DNA of 64,000 bases from Sulfitobacter sp. DFL-14 (GCF_003335585.1 NZ_QBFD01000012.1:107832-171831), one strand, 5' to 3'; positions 9,081 through 17,592 are shown, counted from the stretch's first letter. The notes: generated by a model from the letters alone, not told the origin. Made by a program: numbers and translations.

Positions 9081-10322
9081 ATGCAGATGCGTCATTCATT
9101 CATGCGCCGCCCCGTGCGGCTGAGCTTTCTGGCCGGGTCCAGTGCCCTGTTGCTGAGCGCCTGTGCGGACCAGCCACTGGACTTTGACCTGCGCGGGAAT
9201 CTGGGCAGTTTCACCACGGCACAGGCCGCGACAGCCCCCCTTGCGGATCGGCCCAGCCCGGACAGCCGCGGCGTGATATCATATCCGAATTATCAGGTCG
9301 CGGTGGCCCGGCGCGGCGACACGCTGGCCGATGTGGCCGCGCGCGTGGGGGCCAGCACCTCGCAACTGGCCAGCTACAATGGCATCGACCCCGCGGTGCG
9401 CCTGCGCAAGGACGAGATCATCGCCCTGCCCAGCCGCGTTGCAGAACCATCAGCGGCAACCGGTGCCGCCTCGGGGCGGCCGGTCGATATCTCTTCGCTG
9501 GCGGGCGGCGCGATTGACCGCGCGCCTTCGGCACCCGGTGTCCAGACCGCGACGCTTGCACCGGCCTCCCCCGCACCGGCGGCCACCGTGCAATCCGCCC
9601 GGGAACCGATCCGCCACCGTGTTGAACGGGGCGAGACGGCCTATACCGTGGCACGGCTTTATTCCGTTCCGGTCAAGGCGCTGGCAGAATGGAACGGGCT
9701 GGGTCCGGATTTCGCAGTGCGCGAAGGTCAGTTCCTGCTGATCCCCGTCCCGCAACAGAATCCGCCAAAGCGCAGCACCGCCGGTAATGCAACCCCGGCA
9801 GCCGTTCCGGCGCCCGAGACCACCACATTGCCCGGTCAGGGCAGCCCGACACCGACGCCGCCATCCGCCAAGACGGCCCTGCCCGAGGATGACACCGCCA
9901 AGCCGCTGCCGCCTGCCGCCACACCGCAAAAGCCGGTCGCGGATGTTGGCAAGACAACCGCCAGCACCTCCAAGGCCAAGATGGCGACCCCGGTTCAGGG
10001 CAGCATCGTCCGCGGCTATGCCAAGGGCAAGAATGAAGGCATCAACATCAAGGCCGCAGCGGGTGCGCCGGTCATGGCCGCCGATTCAGGCACCGTTGCC
10101 GCCATCACCAAAAGCGCCGAAGGCGTGCCGATTGTCGTGGTCCGCCACGAGGGCAACCTGCTGACGGTCTATGCCAATGTGGCCGGCGTCAGCGTCGCAA
10201 AAGGCGACAATGTGGCGCGTGGCCAGCAGATCGCCAAGCTGCGCGGCGGTGATGATGCCTATGTACATTTCGAAGTTCGCAAGGGTTTTGAGAGTGTTGA
10301 CCCTGCCCCCTACCTGAACTGA
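9081..10322 (+). CDS. LysM and M23-domain lipoprotein (NlpD-like)
   Basis: This 413-residue outer-membrane lipoprotein probably helps activate septal amidases during cell division. Signal peptide and lipobox: LLLSAC near residues 22-27. Two LysM domains follow (about 70-120 and 175-225), the second beginning HRVERGETAYTVARLYSV. A proline/alanine-rich linker precedes a C-terminal LytM/M23 domain (about 300-413). That domain seems catalytically degenerate: the metal-ligand HxH motif appears as VHFEVRKG, while the expected upstream zinc ligands are missing (GYAKGKNEGINIK). Such inactive LytM domains are typical of NlpD/EnvC activators. The start could also be ATG 9087, which has better Shine-Dalgarno spacing (GAGG at 9075-9078). 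Confidence 0.88.
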   Translation: MQMRHSFMRRPVRLSFLAGSSALLLSACADQPLDFDLRGNLGSFTTAQAATAPLADRPSPDSRGVISYPNYQVAVARRGDTLADVAARVGASTSQLASYNGIDPAVRLRKDEIIALPSRVAEPSAATGAASGRPVDISSLAGGAIDRAPSAPGVQTATLAPASPAPAATVQSAREPIRHRVERGETAYTVARLYSVPVKALAEWNGLGPDFAVREGQFLLIPVPQQNPPKRSTAGNATPAAVPAPETTTLPGQGSPTPTPPSAKTALPEDDTAKPLPPAATPQKPVADVGKTTASTSKAKMATPVQGSIVRGYAKGKNEGINIKAAAGAPVMAADSGTVAAITKSAEGVPIVVVRHEGNLLTVYANVAGVSVAKGDNVARGQQIAKLRGGDDAYVHFEVRKGFESVDPAPYLN

Positions 10323-10330
10323 CCGGCCAG

Positions 10331-10352
10331 CCGCGCGCCTTTCGGCGCGCGG
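10331..10352 (+). terminator. GC-rich hairpin after the LysM/M23 gene
   Basis: A 9-bp perfect stem (CCGCGCGCC / GGCGCGCGG) with loop TTTC lies eight bases beyond the stop codon. It is followed by A residues rather than a T-run on the plus strand, so termination here is possible but not canonical. Confidence 0.45.
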
Positions 10353-10467
10353 AAAAATACCTCTGAAATGTCCCGTATTTGCCTTAAATGCCCGGCTTCT
10401 GCCGCAAGGCTGCCGCGTTGCGGTAATAGAAACAATCCAACGCAAATTGTTGCGATTGGATATACCG

Positions 10468-11496
10468 ATGCCCGTCCACTACGGCTACACGAATACGATC
10501 TACGGCACCCAGAGCACGGTCAACGGCTCCGCGCATAACTACGGTTTTGCGCCGCCCGCAGGCTCTACCTGGCGCTACACCGGGCCGGACACCTATTTTG
10601 TGGTCGACGAGAACACCGGCGCAACCCAGTTCAACGGCGACCCCACCAACGAGGTTGTTTCCCCTCAGGAGCGGATCGGCGGATTTGGCCAGCAGACCAC
10701 AAATGTCGGCGGCACGCCGCGTCAGGTGATCTACGATTATACCTTTACGGTGACCGATGGCACGACAACCTGGCGCGTCGCGGTCATTGATGTCGACCTG
10801 AACAACGACAATGATCTGGACGATGCAAACGAGGACGGCTTTTACCTGGTTTTTCCCGATGGGATGCCGCCACCCGATACCAACCTCACCGCCAGCGGGA
10901 TCACCGACAACAGCGATCTGATCCCGCACAGCAGCCTTGGCGCCAGCGTGGTATGCTTTGCCAGCGGCACCCTGATCGAAACGGCAAAAGGCCCCGTCGC
11001 GGTCGAAGCGCTCTGCCCCGGCCAGCTTGCCCTGACCCGTGACGGCGGGCTGCAACCCATCGCCTGGATCGGCTCGACCACGGTTGCGGCACTGGGGGAC
11101 CTGGCCCCGATCGTGATCGGCAAAGGCACATTGGGCAACACCCGCGATCTGGTTCTGTCGCCCCAGCATGCCATCCTGTTGCAGGACTGGCGGGCCGAAC
11201 TTCTGTTCGGGCAGGAGGAAGTGCTGGTGCGGGCCAGGGATCTGATCGGCCATGACGGTATCTACCGGCGTCCCGGCGGGATCGTGACCTATCACCACGT
11301 CCTGTTCGAGGCGCACCACCTGCTGCGGTCCGAAGGGCTATGGACCGAAAGCCTCTATCCCGGCGACATGACCCTGCAGGCGGTCGACGGCACCGCGGGC
11401 GCAGAGATCAGAAAACTGTTTCCCGACATTGCGGCATATGGCCCCAAGGCCGCCCCCTGCCTGCGCACCTATGAGGCCGGTCTGCTGGCAACCTGA
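10468..11496 (+). CDS. Hint-domain protein, copy 1
   Basis: A 342-residue protein. The N-terminal half is rich in Thr, Gly, Asp and Asn, like a secreted or adhesive domain. It is followed by a Hedgehog/intein-type (Hint) domain beginning VVCFASGTLIETAKGPVAVE near residue 165. The Cys-x-x-x-Gly-Thr start is the expected self-processing nucleophile region. Later strands read QPIAWIG, DLVLSPQHAIL and HHVLFEAHHLL, as in the roseobacter Hint_2 family. Their function is unknown; autoproteolysis is possible but untested. The ATG at 10468 is preferred over a TTG at 10447. A second Hint gene is at 20237. Confidence 0.85.
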   Translation: MPVHYGYTNTIYGTQSTVNGSAHNYGFAPPAGSTWRYTGPDTYFVVDENTGATQFNGDPTNEVVSPQERIGGFGQQTTNVGGTPRQVIYDYTFTVTDGTTTWRVAVIDVDLNNDNDLDDANEDGFYLVFPDGMPPPDTNLTASGITDNSDLIPHSSLGASVVCFASGTLIETAKGPVAVEALCPGQLALTRDGGLQPIAWIGSTTVAALGDLAPIVIGKGTLGNTRDLVLSPQHAILLQDWRAELLFGQEEVLVRARDLIGHDGIYRRPGGIVTYHHVLFEAHHLLRSEGLWTESLYPGDMTLQAVDGTAGAEIRKLFPDIAAYGPKAAPCLRTYEAGLLAT

Positions 11497-11498
11497 AT

Positions 11499-12341
11499 TC
11501 AGGCGACCCGCACGCCCTTGCGGCCCGCGAGGTCGATAAAATACTGCCAGGCCACCCGGCCCGAACGGGACCCGCGCGTGGCCTGCCATTCGACCGCCTC
11601 GGCGCGCAGGGTTTCCGCGTCGATCCTGACCCCGTAAGCATCGCAATAGCCCCGGATCATTGCCAGGTATTGATCCTGGTCGCAGGCGTGGAAACCAAGC
11701 CACAAGCCAAAACGGTCCGACAGGGAGACCTTTTCCTCGACCGCTTCCGCCGGGTTGATGGCGCTGCCGCGTTCGTTTTCGATCATGTCGCGCGGCATCA
11801 GGTGGCGGCGGTTCGACGTGGCGTAAAGCACCACATTGTCGGGCCGCCCTTCGATGCCGCCATCCAGCACCGCCTTGAGCGACTTGTAATGCGCATCGTC
11901 ATGGCCAAAGCTGAGGTCATCGCAGAACAGGATGAACCGTTGCGACGCACCGCGCAGCAGGTTCAGCAGACGCCCCACCGAAGGCAGATCCTCGCGTTGC
12001 AGTTCGACCATACGCAACGCCTCATGTGAAGCATGAACATCGGCGTGTATCGCCTTTACAAGGCTTGATTTTCCCATGCCCCGCGCGCCCCAGAGCAGCG
12101 CGTTGTTGGCAGGCAGGCCAGCCGCGAACTGGCGGGTGTTCGCCAGCAGGGTATCGCGCGACCGGTCAACGCCGATCAGCAGGTTCAAGGGCACGCGCGA
12201 GACATGTTCCACCGGTTCCAGCCGGTCAGGCCCGGTGTGCCAGACAAAAGCCGCAGCCGCGTCGAAATCGGGTGTCGGCAGGGGCGCCGGCGCCATGCGT
12301 TCCAGCGCCGCCGCGATACGGTCAAGCGGGTCGTCTATCAC
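11499..12341 (-). CDS. DUF815 family ATP-binding protein
   Basis: A 280-residue AAA-type ATPase. The Walker A motif GARGMGKSS is near residues 85-93 and the Walker B FILFCDDLSF near 137-146. A sensor-like YATSNRRHL follows near residue 178. This architecture matches the DUF815 family, whose role is not established. The start codon overlaps the tatC stop by four bases, so it is the last gene of the tatA-tatB-tatC-DUF815 operon. That linkage hints at a conserved operon but not at a direct part in protein export. Confidence 0.9.
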   Translation of the reverse strand: MIDDPLDRIAAALERMAPAPLPTPDFDAAAAFVWHTGPDRLEPVEHVSRVPLNLLIGVDRSRDTLLANTRQFAAGLPANNALLWGARGMGKSSLVKAIHADVHASHEALRMVELQREDLPSVGRLLNLLRGASQRFILFCDDLSFGHDDAHYKSLKAVLDGGIEGRPDNVVLYATSNRRHLMPRDMIENERGSAINPAEAVEEKVSLSDRFGLWLGFHACDQDQYLAMIRGYCDAYGVRIDAETLRAEAVEWQATRGSRSGRVAWQYFIDLAGRKGVRVA

Positions 12342-13246
12342 TTCAGATCGCCCTCATCGTCTTCGGGATCCTCATCAAATTCCCTGACCAGCGGATCTTC
12401 TTCGACGTCGTCGTCGTAATAGCCATCCGCGCGCAATTGTGCCTCGCGCTTGGCCTCTACCCGGCTGACAAGGAAGATCGACACTTCATAAAGCCCATAG
12501 ACCACGACAAAGAGGATCAACTGCGTCACCACATCCGGCGGCGTCACCAGTGCCGCCAACAGCAGGATGCCCACAACCGCGTATTTGCGCACGTTGCGCA
12601 GCCCCTCGGTGCTGACCAGCCCGGCCTTGCCCATCAGGGTCAGCAGGACGGGAAGCTGAAAGCACAAGCCAAAGGCCACGATCATTTTCAGCGTGATATC
12701 AAGGCTTTCGTTGACCTTTCCGTTAAAGACGATGTCGATGCCCGACTTGCGCGCATCGCCGTCGACCACCATGGCGGTCAGATAGGAAGCAGCGTCGGAG
12801 AAGCCCAGGAAGAACTGCATCGCCAGCGGCACCACCACGTAATGCGCAAAGGCCGCCCCCAGCAGGAACAGCGCGGGCGAGGCAATGAGAAACGGCAGGA
12901 AGGCGTTCTTTTCGTTCTTGTAGAGGCCCGGCGCCACGAAACGCCACAATTGGGTGGCGATCACCGGAAAGCTGATTGCAAGCCCGCCCACCATCGAGAT
13001 GCGGATCAGGGTAAAGAAATACTCCTGCGGCGCGGTGTATTGCATCACCGGGTTCGGATTGCCCAGGTTACGCATCGTGTGCTCGATCGGCACCAGCAGG
13101 AAATCGAGGATCGTGCTGCCGAAGGAAAAGCAGATGATCATGCCCACGATAAAGGCCAGCACGGACCGGATCAGCCGGGTCCGCAGCTCTGCCAGATGTT
13201 CGATCAGCGGCGCTGCGCTGTCGTCGATATCGTCGGTGGCGCTCAT
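12338..13246 (-). CDS. tatC: Sec-independent translocase subunit TatC
   Basis: TatC is the signal-recognition core of the twin-arginine translocase, which exports folded proteins with RR signal peptides. The 302-residue protein has the N-terminal motif HLAELRTRLIRS, six hydrophobic helices, and a conserved periplasmic stretch leading to the FVAPGLYKNEK motif. The acidic C-terminal tail (about 275-302, rich in Asp and Glu) is longer than in E. coli TatC. It lies between tatB (three-base gap) and a DUF815 ATPase (overlap). Confidence 0.97.
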   Translation of the reverse strand: MSATDDIDDSAAPLIEHLAELRTRLIRSVLAFIVGMIICFSFGSTILDFLLVPIEHTMRNLGNPNPVMQYTAPQEYFFTLIRISMVGGLAISFPVIATQLWRFVAPGLYKNEKNAFLPFLIASPALFLLGAAFAHYVVVPLAMQFFLGFSDAASYLTAMVVDGDARKSGIDIVFNGKVNESLDITLKMIVAFGLCFQLPVLLTLMGKAGLVSTEGLRNVRKYAVVGILLLAALVTPPDVVTQLILFVVVYGLYEVSIFLVSRVEAKREAQLRADGYYDDDVEEDPLVREFDEDPEDDEGDLK

Positions 13247-13249
13247 GGC

Positions 13250-13885
13250 TTACTCTTTTTGGGCCGCAGTTGCGGCGGGCTTGGCCGCCGGTTTCTTCGC
13301 GGCGGGCTTCCTGGCGGCGGGTTTCGCGGCAGGTTTGGCTGCCGTTTTTGTCGCGGCCGGCTTTTTGGCGGGTGTTTTCCGGGCCGGGGCCTTTTTCGCA
13401 GGTGCTTTCTTTGCGGCCGGTTTGGCGGCTTCCGCCTTGGGGGCGGCCGGGGCGGTCTCGGCTTCCAGCGCATCGGCGCGGGCCAGAGCCTCTGACGCCT
13501 CGCGCTGCTTGCGTTCGGCGGCGGCGCGGGCGGTCTTGGCCTGAATTTTCTTCACGTCCTCGGCCCGTTGCGCGGCCAGCTTGCCGGTTTCGCTGTCGGG
13601 GTCGATGTCAGCGAGCGATTTGGTCGCCGATTTGACGCCATCCATCGCCGCCCCCAGCGGGTTTGTCGCCGCCTTGAGAGAGGTGTTCAGGTTCGACGAG
13701 ATTTCGCGCATGCCGCTGCTGTCGGCCGCGTCGTTCATCGCTGTGGTGAATTCGCGCGCCATGCCCTTGGCCTTGCCCACGAACTGCCCCACCTTGCGGA
13801 ACAACACCGGCAGGTCCTTGGGGCCCACGACGATCAGCGCCACGATGCCCACGACCAACAGCTCGGTCCAACTCATATCGAACAT
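13250..13885 (-). CDS. tatB: Sec-independent translocase subunit TatB
   Basis: TatB works with TatC in substrate binding. The N-terminal membrane helix ([19 protein letters not shown]) ends in the VGPKDLP hinge, and an amphipathic helix follows. The first ~100 residues fit TatB well. The last ~70 residues are an extended tail of Ala, Lys and Pro repeats ([20 protein letters not shown]), resembling histone H1 or an AlgP-type low-complexity tail. The start ATG follows tatA by six bases. The tail may be flexible and cytoplasmic; its role is unknown. Confidence 0.95.
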   Translation of the reverse strand: MFDMSWTELLVVGIVALIVVGPKDLPVLFRKVGQFVGKAKGMAREFTTAMNDAADSSGMREISSNLNTSLKAATNPLGAAMDGVKSATKSLADIDPDSETGKLAAQRAEDVKKIQAKTARAAAERKQREASEALARADALEAETAPAAPKAEAAKPAAKKAPAKKAPARKTPAKKPAATKTAAKPAAKPAARKPAAKKPAAKPAATAAQKE

Positions 13886-13891
13886 GGGTGA

Positions 13892-14155
13892 TTACACCTT
13901 GTTCTTTTTCGCGCCCTTGTCGGCAACCTTGTCCGTCTTGGGATGCGTGCCGGTGTCGCTGTGGCTGGGCAAGTCCGCGCCATCCAGGTCTTCGACCTGC
14001 GTCACTTCGGTCTCGCCTTCGCTGACGCCTTTCTTGAAGCTGGTGATGCCCTTGCCGACTTCACCCATCAGGCTGGAGATCTTGCCGCGCCCGAAAAGCA
14101 CCAGCACAACCACCGCAATCAGCAAAAGGCCCGGCAGGCCAATATTGTTCAACAT
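13892..14155 (-). CDS. tatA: Sec-independent translocase subunit TatA
   Basis: TatA forms the oligomeric pore element of the Tat system. The 87-residue protein has one N-terminal membrane helix ([20 protein letters not shown]), the FGRGK hinge, an amphipathic helix ([19 protein letters not shown]) and a polar tail. It is the first gene of the minus-strand operon. A small GC hairpin (GCCCC/GGGGC) lies in the leader just upstream, near 14180-14200. Confidence 0.96.
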   Translation of the reverse strand: MLNNIGLPGLLLIAVVVLVLFGRGKISSLMGEVGKGITSFKKGVSEGETEVTQVEDLDGADLPSHSDTGTHPKTDKVADKGAKKNKV

Positions 14156-14301
14156 CTCGATTCTCCCATCTAAACCGTAGTGCCCCGGAAAGGGGCCATT
14201 TGTTCCTGTCTACCGCCCGGCGCAGGCGCCATGAAGGGTGAAAGCGGTGCACGGATGCCGCCGGACCCGCAGAATTGCACTTTTTCGCGGGCGCGGCACC
14301 T

Positions 14302-14325
14302 CAACTGACAGGTTTATGTCAGTTG
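14302..14325. promoter_or_regulatory. Perfect dyad, likely operator
   Basis: CAACTGACA and TGTCAGTTG form a perfect 9-bp inverted repeat with a six-base spacer, centred about 55 bases upstream of the ATG at 14368. The gene pair downstream includes a WYL/YafY-type regulator, so autoregulation through this site is a reasonable inference. A TTGGAC box overlaps its right arm at 14323-14328. Confidence 0.6.
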
Positions 14326-14367
14326 GACCCTGTCATAGGCAAGCTGTCAATCACCAAGGAGAGCAAG

Positions 14368-14676
14368 ATGACACAAGAACACGTGAGCGAAATCGTCACA
14401 TTCCGGCTGATCCCCGGCAGCGATGCGGCGGCATTTACCAGGGCGGCGGCGGATCTGGCCCCGTTTATCGCACGCAGCGGCGGGATGATACGCCGCACGC
14501 TGTCGGTGGATGAAACCGGGCTCTGGACCGATCATGTCATCTGGGAGGACATGGCCGCCGCCCAGCGTGCAGCGCAGGGGATTTCCAAGGCCCCGGAGGC
14601 AGCGGCGCTGATGGCGATGATTGCCCCCGGCGAGGTACAGATGCGGCATGCAAGGATCACCTTGCAGCAGCCCTGA
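14368..14676 (+). CDS. Small dimeric-barrel protein, ABM-like
   Basis: A 102-residue protein with the strand-helix pattern of dimeric alpha/beta-barrel (antibiotic biosynthesis monooxygenase-like) proteins: EIVTFRLIPGSD, a helix AAFTRAAADLAPFIAR, then GMIRRTLSVDETGLWTDHVIWED. No cofactor-binding residues can be named, and the substrate is unknown. The ATG at 14368 has AAGGAGAG just upstream. It is followed 21 bases later by a WYL regulator on the same strand, a pairing often seen between such proteins and YafY-type regulators. Confidence 0.75.
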   Translation: MTQEHVSEIVTFRLIPGSDAAAFTRAAADLAPFIARSGGMIRRTLSVDETGLWTDHVIWEDMAAAQRAAQGISKAPEAAALMAMIAPGEVQMRHARITLQQP

Positions 14677-14697
14677 GGCGGTGTCACCTTAGCATTA

Positions 14698-15363
14698 ATG
14701 CGCCGCACGGACCGCCTTTTTGATATCATCCAGATCCTGCGCGACGGGCGGCTGCACCGCGCGCAGGACATCGCCCGCAGGCTTGAGGTGTCAACCCGCA
14801 CGATCTACCGCGATATGGACACGCTGGTGGCCTCCGGCGTGCCGGTGGCGGGGGAACGCGGCGTCGGCTACATGATCACCGAAGCGATCACCCTGCCACC
14901 ACTCACCCTGACCCCGGCCGAGCTGGAGGCGCTGAACCTTGGCATTGCCGTGGCCACGCAGATCGCCGATGCCGAATTGCAGGCGGCGGCCCTGACCCTG
15001 GCCGACAAGATCGACGCGGTGCTGCCGACCCAGACCATCGCCGAGGCGGACGCCTGGAAATTCGCCGTTTACCCCTTTGCCGATGCCACCCATAATTTCA
15101 CCCATATGCCCGTGGTGCGCGCGGCCATCAAGGCGCGGCAAAAGCTGCGGCTGGTCTATACCTCCAAGGAGGCGATGGTCACCACCCGCACCGTGCGCCC
15201 GCTGCACATGGAATACTGGGGCCGCGTCTGGACCCTGACCGCCTGGTGCGAGCTGCGCGAGGGGTTCCGGGTGTTCCGGCTCGACCTGATCGAAAGCGCG
15301 GAGGCCCTGCCGGAATTGTTCGTGGACGAGCCGGGCAAGCGGTTGAAAGATTACGAGCCTTGA
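14698..15363 (+). CDS. YafY/WYL family transcriptional regulator
   Basis: A 221-residue regulator. An N-terminal winged helix-turn-helix of the DeoR/HTH_11 type (RRTDRLFDIIQILRDGRL, then AQDIARRLEVSTRTIYRDMD) occupies residues 2-45. The rest is a WYL ligand-binding domain (about 130-215, with RTVRPLHMEYWGRVW). WYL proteins bind nucleotides or small effectors. It probably controls itself and the small upstream gene through the dyad at 14302-14325. The paired-hairpin repeat at 15382 follows and may end its transcript. Confidence 0.92.
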   Translation: MRRTDRLFDIIQILRDGRLHRAQDIARRLEVSTRTIYRDMDTLVASGVPVAGERGVGYMITEAITLPPLTLTPAELEALNLGIAVATQIADAELQAAALTLADKIDAVLPTQTIAEADAWKFAVYPFADATHNFTHMPVVRAAIKARQKLRLVYTSKEAMVTTRTVRPLHMEYWGRVWTLTAWCELREGFRVFRLDLIESAEALPELFVDEPGKRLKDYEP

Positions 15364-15381
15364 CCCGCAACGCGCGCGCCG

Positions 15382-15426
15382 CCGGAGTTTTCGAAAACTC
15401 CGGTCCGTTTTCTTTGAAGAAAACGG
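15382..15426. repeat. Paired-hairpin intergenic repeat, copy 2
   Basis: Hairpin one (15382-15403) is a 10-bp stem CCGGAGTTTT around CG. Hairpin two (15405-15426) is a 10-bp stem CCGTTTTCTT around TG. One base separates them. The first hairpin is the same as that of copy 1 (69-112) apart from one loop base; the second differs in sequence but keeps its pairing. It lies between the convergent regulator gene and the Lin0512 gene, where it could serve both as terminator. Confidence 0.75.
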
Positions 15427-15454
15427 CGTCGCGCGGTTGTAGCCGGCCGCCAGA

Positions 15455-15814
15455 TCATCCCTTCAGCCGCCAGACCCCGATCTGATCCGGCAGAAACGCC
15501 TCCACGCTGGCCTGAGCCATGACGATGGTTTCACCGCCCGCAGGCACGTTCAGCCCGCCAAAGACTGCGCGCACCTCAGCCCGGCCGCGCGGCAGTTTGG
15601 CGGTCAGCGCGTCGACATCCACCTCGTCCGGCTCCTGCACGGCAACCGTGACCTGCACGCGCATCTCTTCATGCGAGAGCCCCGTCACCGCAAACAGGGG
15701 CAGCGAGGAATGGCGCAGCGCGTCCTCGATCGCTCTGGCGCAGGCCTTGGTATAATCCATGCCGTGCAGGTCGTTGCCCATGCCCATTTCGATGATCACG
15801 CGTTGCTCAGCCAT
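15455..15814 (-). CDS. Lin0512 family protein, copy 2
   Basis: A 119-residue protein starting MAEQRVIIEMGMGNDLHG. The EMGMG motif and the later DALRHSSLP and VQEPDEVD features match the Lin0512 family (named after a Listeria protein), whose function is unknown. The frame extends upstream to 15877, but the ATG at 15814 aligns with the paralogue next door. It overlaps that paralogue's end by eight bases, and both are co-oriented with an ABC ATPase gene. Confidence 0.85.
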   Translation of the reverse strand: MAEQRVIIEMGMGNDLHGMDYTKACARAIEDALRHSSLPLFAVTGLSHEEMRVQVTVAVQEPDEVDVDALTAKLPRGRAEVRAVFGGLNVPAGGETIVMAQASVEAFLPDQIGVWRLKG

Positions 15815-16160
15815 CGGCCCGCTCCATGTCAAAGGCGACGGAGAGGGCCACATTCGCCATGATCGTCGGATGGCCATCTCCCTCGGGGCGCGGCACGTCC
15901 AGCCCTCCGGGGTGCAGGTTCACCGTGACATGGCCATAGGGAAAGACCGCGCGCAGCGCCTCGGCGTCCACCTTGTCGGGCTGCTGGACACCCACATCAA
16001 GGGTGATGCGCATGTCCTTCTTGTCAAAGCCGAAAAGCTCCGCGAGGTTGATCGAATTGTGCCACAGGGCATCGCGGACCGCGCGGGTCGCGGCCTGGGT
16101 GTAATCGCCCCGGCGCAGGGAGGAGCCCATGCCGAATTCCACCATCAATGTTTCAGGCAT
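15807..16160 (-). CDS. Lin0512 family protein, copy 1
   Basis: A 117-residue paralogue of the protein encoded next to it. Shared features include MPETLMVEFGMGSSLRRGDYTQAA at the start, DALWHNSINL in the middle and VGVQQPDKVDAEAL. The two proteins may form a heterodimer, as the tight overlap suggests (inference). It overlaps the ABC ATPase gene upstream by eight bases, so all three are probably cotranslated. The role of this family is not known. Confidence 0.87.
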   Translation of the reverse strand: MPETLMVEFGMGSSLRRGDYTQAATRAVRDALWHNSINLAELFGFDKKDMRITLDVGVQQPDKVDAEALRAVFPYGHVTVNLHPGGLDVPRPEGDGHPTIMANVALSVAFDMERADG

Positions 16161-17253
16161 CGCGCCCTCCTGTCACCGGGAAAACAAAACATCTGTCGCG
16201 GCGCACGGTCAGCCACATTACCGCCCCCGGCTGCGGCAGGAACACATTGGGCACCGTCGCCTTCAGCCGCAGCCCGCTGTCGTCCAGCACGAATTCCACC
16301 AGTGATTCATTGCCCATGAAACGGGCGCGTTCGACCACGGCGCGCGCGGCGGTGCCATCCGTCGCGGTGGGGCGCGGCCCCTGGCCCGCGCGGTCAAAAT
16401 CGATGCGCAGGTGCTGGGGGCGAAAGACGATGTCCACATCGGTGCCATCCGGTACACCGGGGGCCAGGAACTGGCCAAAGGGCGTATCGGCCAGCGCCCC
16501 TTCGACCCGCGCGTGCAGCATGTTGGCGTCAGAGAAGACCGCGACCGCCGCGCGGTCCACGGGGCGGGTATAGACGTTGTAGGGCGCGCCCTGCATCACG
16601 ATCCGCCCGCCGCGCATCAGCGCGATTTCATCTGCCATGCGCATCGCCTCGTCCGGCTCATGGGTGACCAGCAGAACGGCGGTGTCCTCTTCCTTGAGAA
16701 TGCCCAGCGTTTCATCGCGGATGCCGTCGCGCAGCCGGTTGTCGAGGCCCGAGAACGGCTCATCCATCAGCATGATGCGCGGGCGCGGTGCCAACGCGCG
16801 GGCCAGCGCCACGCGCTGCTGTTCGCCACCCGACAATTGATGCGGAAAACCGTCGATGTAGCGTTTGAGGTCCACGCGCTCCAGCAGTTCTTCGATCCGG
16901 GCACGTTTCTCGGCGCGGGTGCCCTTTTTCAGGCCAAAGCCCACATTGTCGGCGACGCTGAGGTGGGGAAACAGGGCAAAGTCCTGAAACATCAGCCCGA
17001 TTTCCCGCCGTTCGGGGGGCACGCGGAAGGTGGTGTCGCTGATCAGCTTGCCATCCACATGGATGGTGCCGCTGTCCTGCATCTCGACGCCAGCGATCAT
17101 CCGCAGTGTCGTGGATTTGCCGCAGCCGGACGGGCCCAGCAGGCAGGTCACCTGCCCCGGCATGATCTTCAAGGAGACGCCATCAACCACCGGACGGCCA
17201 TCATAGGACCGTTTGAGGTCTTTGATTTCGAGGCGGGGAACTTCGGCAGTCAT
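16153..17253 (-). CDS. ABC transporter ATP-binding protein (PotA/FbpC type)
   Basis: A 366-residue ATPase subunit. Walker A GPSGCGKST is near residue 40, signature LSGGEQQR near 139, Walker B RIMLMDEP near 160, and the switch His in VTHEPDE near 197. A C-terminal TOBE region (about 260-366) marks the spermidine/iron(III)/sulfate class. No permease or substrate-binding gene lies nearby; the only neighbours are two Lin0512 genes downstream and a small membrane protein upstream. It is therefore an orphan ATPase whose partners must lie elsewhere or are unconventional. Confidence 0.92.
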   Translation of the reverse strand: MTAEVPRLEIKDLKRSYDGRPVVDGVSLKIMPGQVTCLLGPSGCGKSTTLRMIAGVEMQDSGTIHVDGKLISDTTFRVPPERREIGLMFQDFALFPHLSVADNVGFGLKKGTRAEKRARIEELLERVDLKRYIDGFPHQLSGGEQQRVALARALAPRPRIMLMDEPFSGLDNRLRDGIRDETLGILKEEDTAVLLVTHEPDEAMRMADEIALMRGGRIVMQGAPYNVYTRPVDRAAVAVFSDANMLHARVEGALADTPFGQFLAPGVPDGTDVDIVFRPQHLRIDFDRAGQGPRPTATDGTAARAVVERARFMGNESLVEFVLDDSGLRLKATVPNVFLPQPGAVMWLTVRRDRCFVFPVTGGRDA

Positions 17254-17286
17254 GGGTATCCGATTAAATCACTCGGAGATCAGCTA

Positions 17287-17592
17287 TCAGCCCCGCCGAC
17301 TCCCCGCAAGCACCGCAGCAAAGCCTGAGGCCAGAACGCACAGGCAAATGATCAAAAGCTGCTGGTATTTGTGACCCTCCGGCAGCAGCGCGGCAAAGAC
17401 CGGCCAGCCCCGGCCAAGATAGGCCAGCGCCCCCAGCATCGCGGCGCCAAATGCCAGAAGGTACGACCAGCGCGCGACCCTGCGGCCCCCGACCAGCGCC
17501 ACCGCCAGAACCGGGGTCAGGAACATCGACGCGGTGCCGGATACGGCGACGGCAATTCGTAGATCAGCCAAAGCGGCAGGGCGAGGCAGCAT
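17287..17592 (-). CDS. Small membrane protein of unknown function
   Basis: A 101-residue protein with about three hydrophobic helices (residues ~11-35, 40-60 and 78-95), separated by short charged loops. No family is recognised. The ATG at 17592 is preferred over an upstream start at 17631. It ends 33 bases before the ABC ATPase gene on the same strand and could be cotranscribed. It is too small and unlike known permeases to be called the ATPase's partner with confidence. Confidence 0.55.
   Translation of the reverse strand: MLPRPAALADLRIAVAVSGTASMFLTPVLAVALVGGRRVARWSYLLAFGAAMLGALAYLGRGWPVFAALLPEGHKYQQLLIICLCVLASGFAAVLAGSRRG

Noticed and set aside
10447..10467. TTG start for Hint protein copy 1
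   Set aside because: ATG 10468 is closer to a typical start and the extra residues show no conserved feature.
12026..13495. 489-codon open frame opposite tatC/tatB
   Set aside because: Antisense shadow; the tatB and tatC proteins on the other strand are unmistakable.
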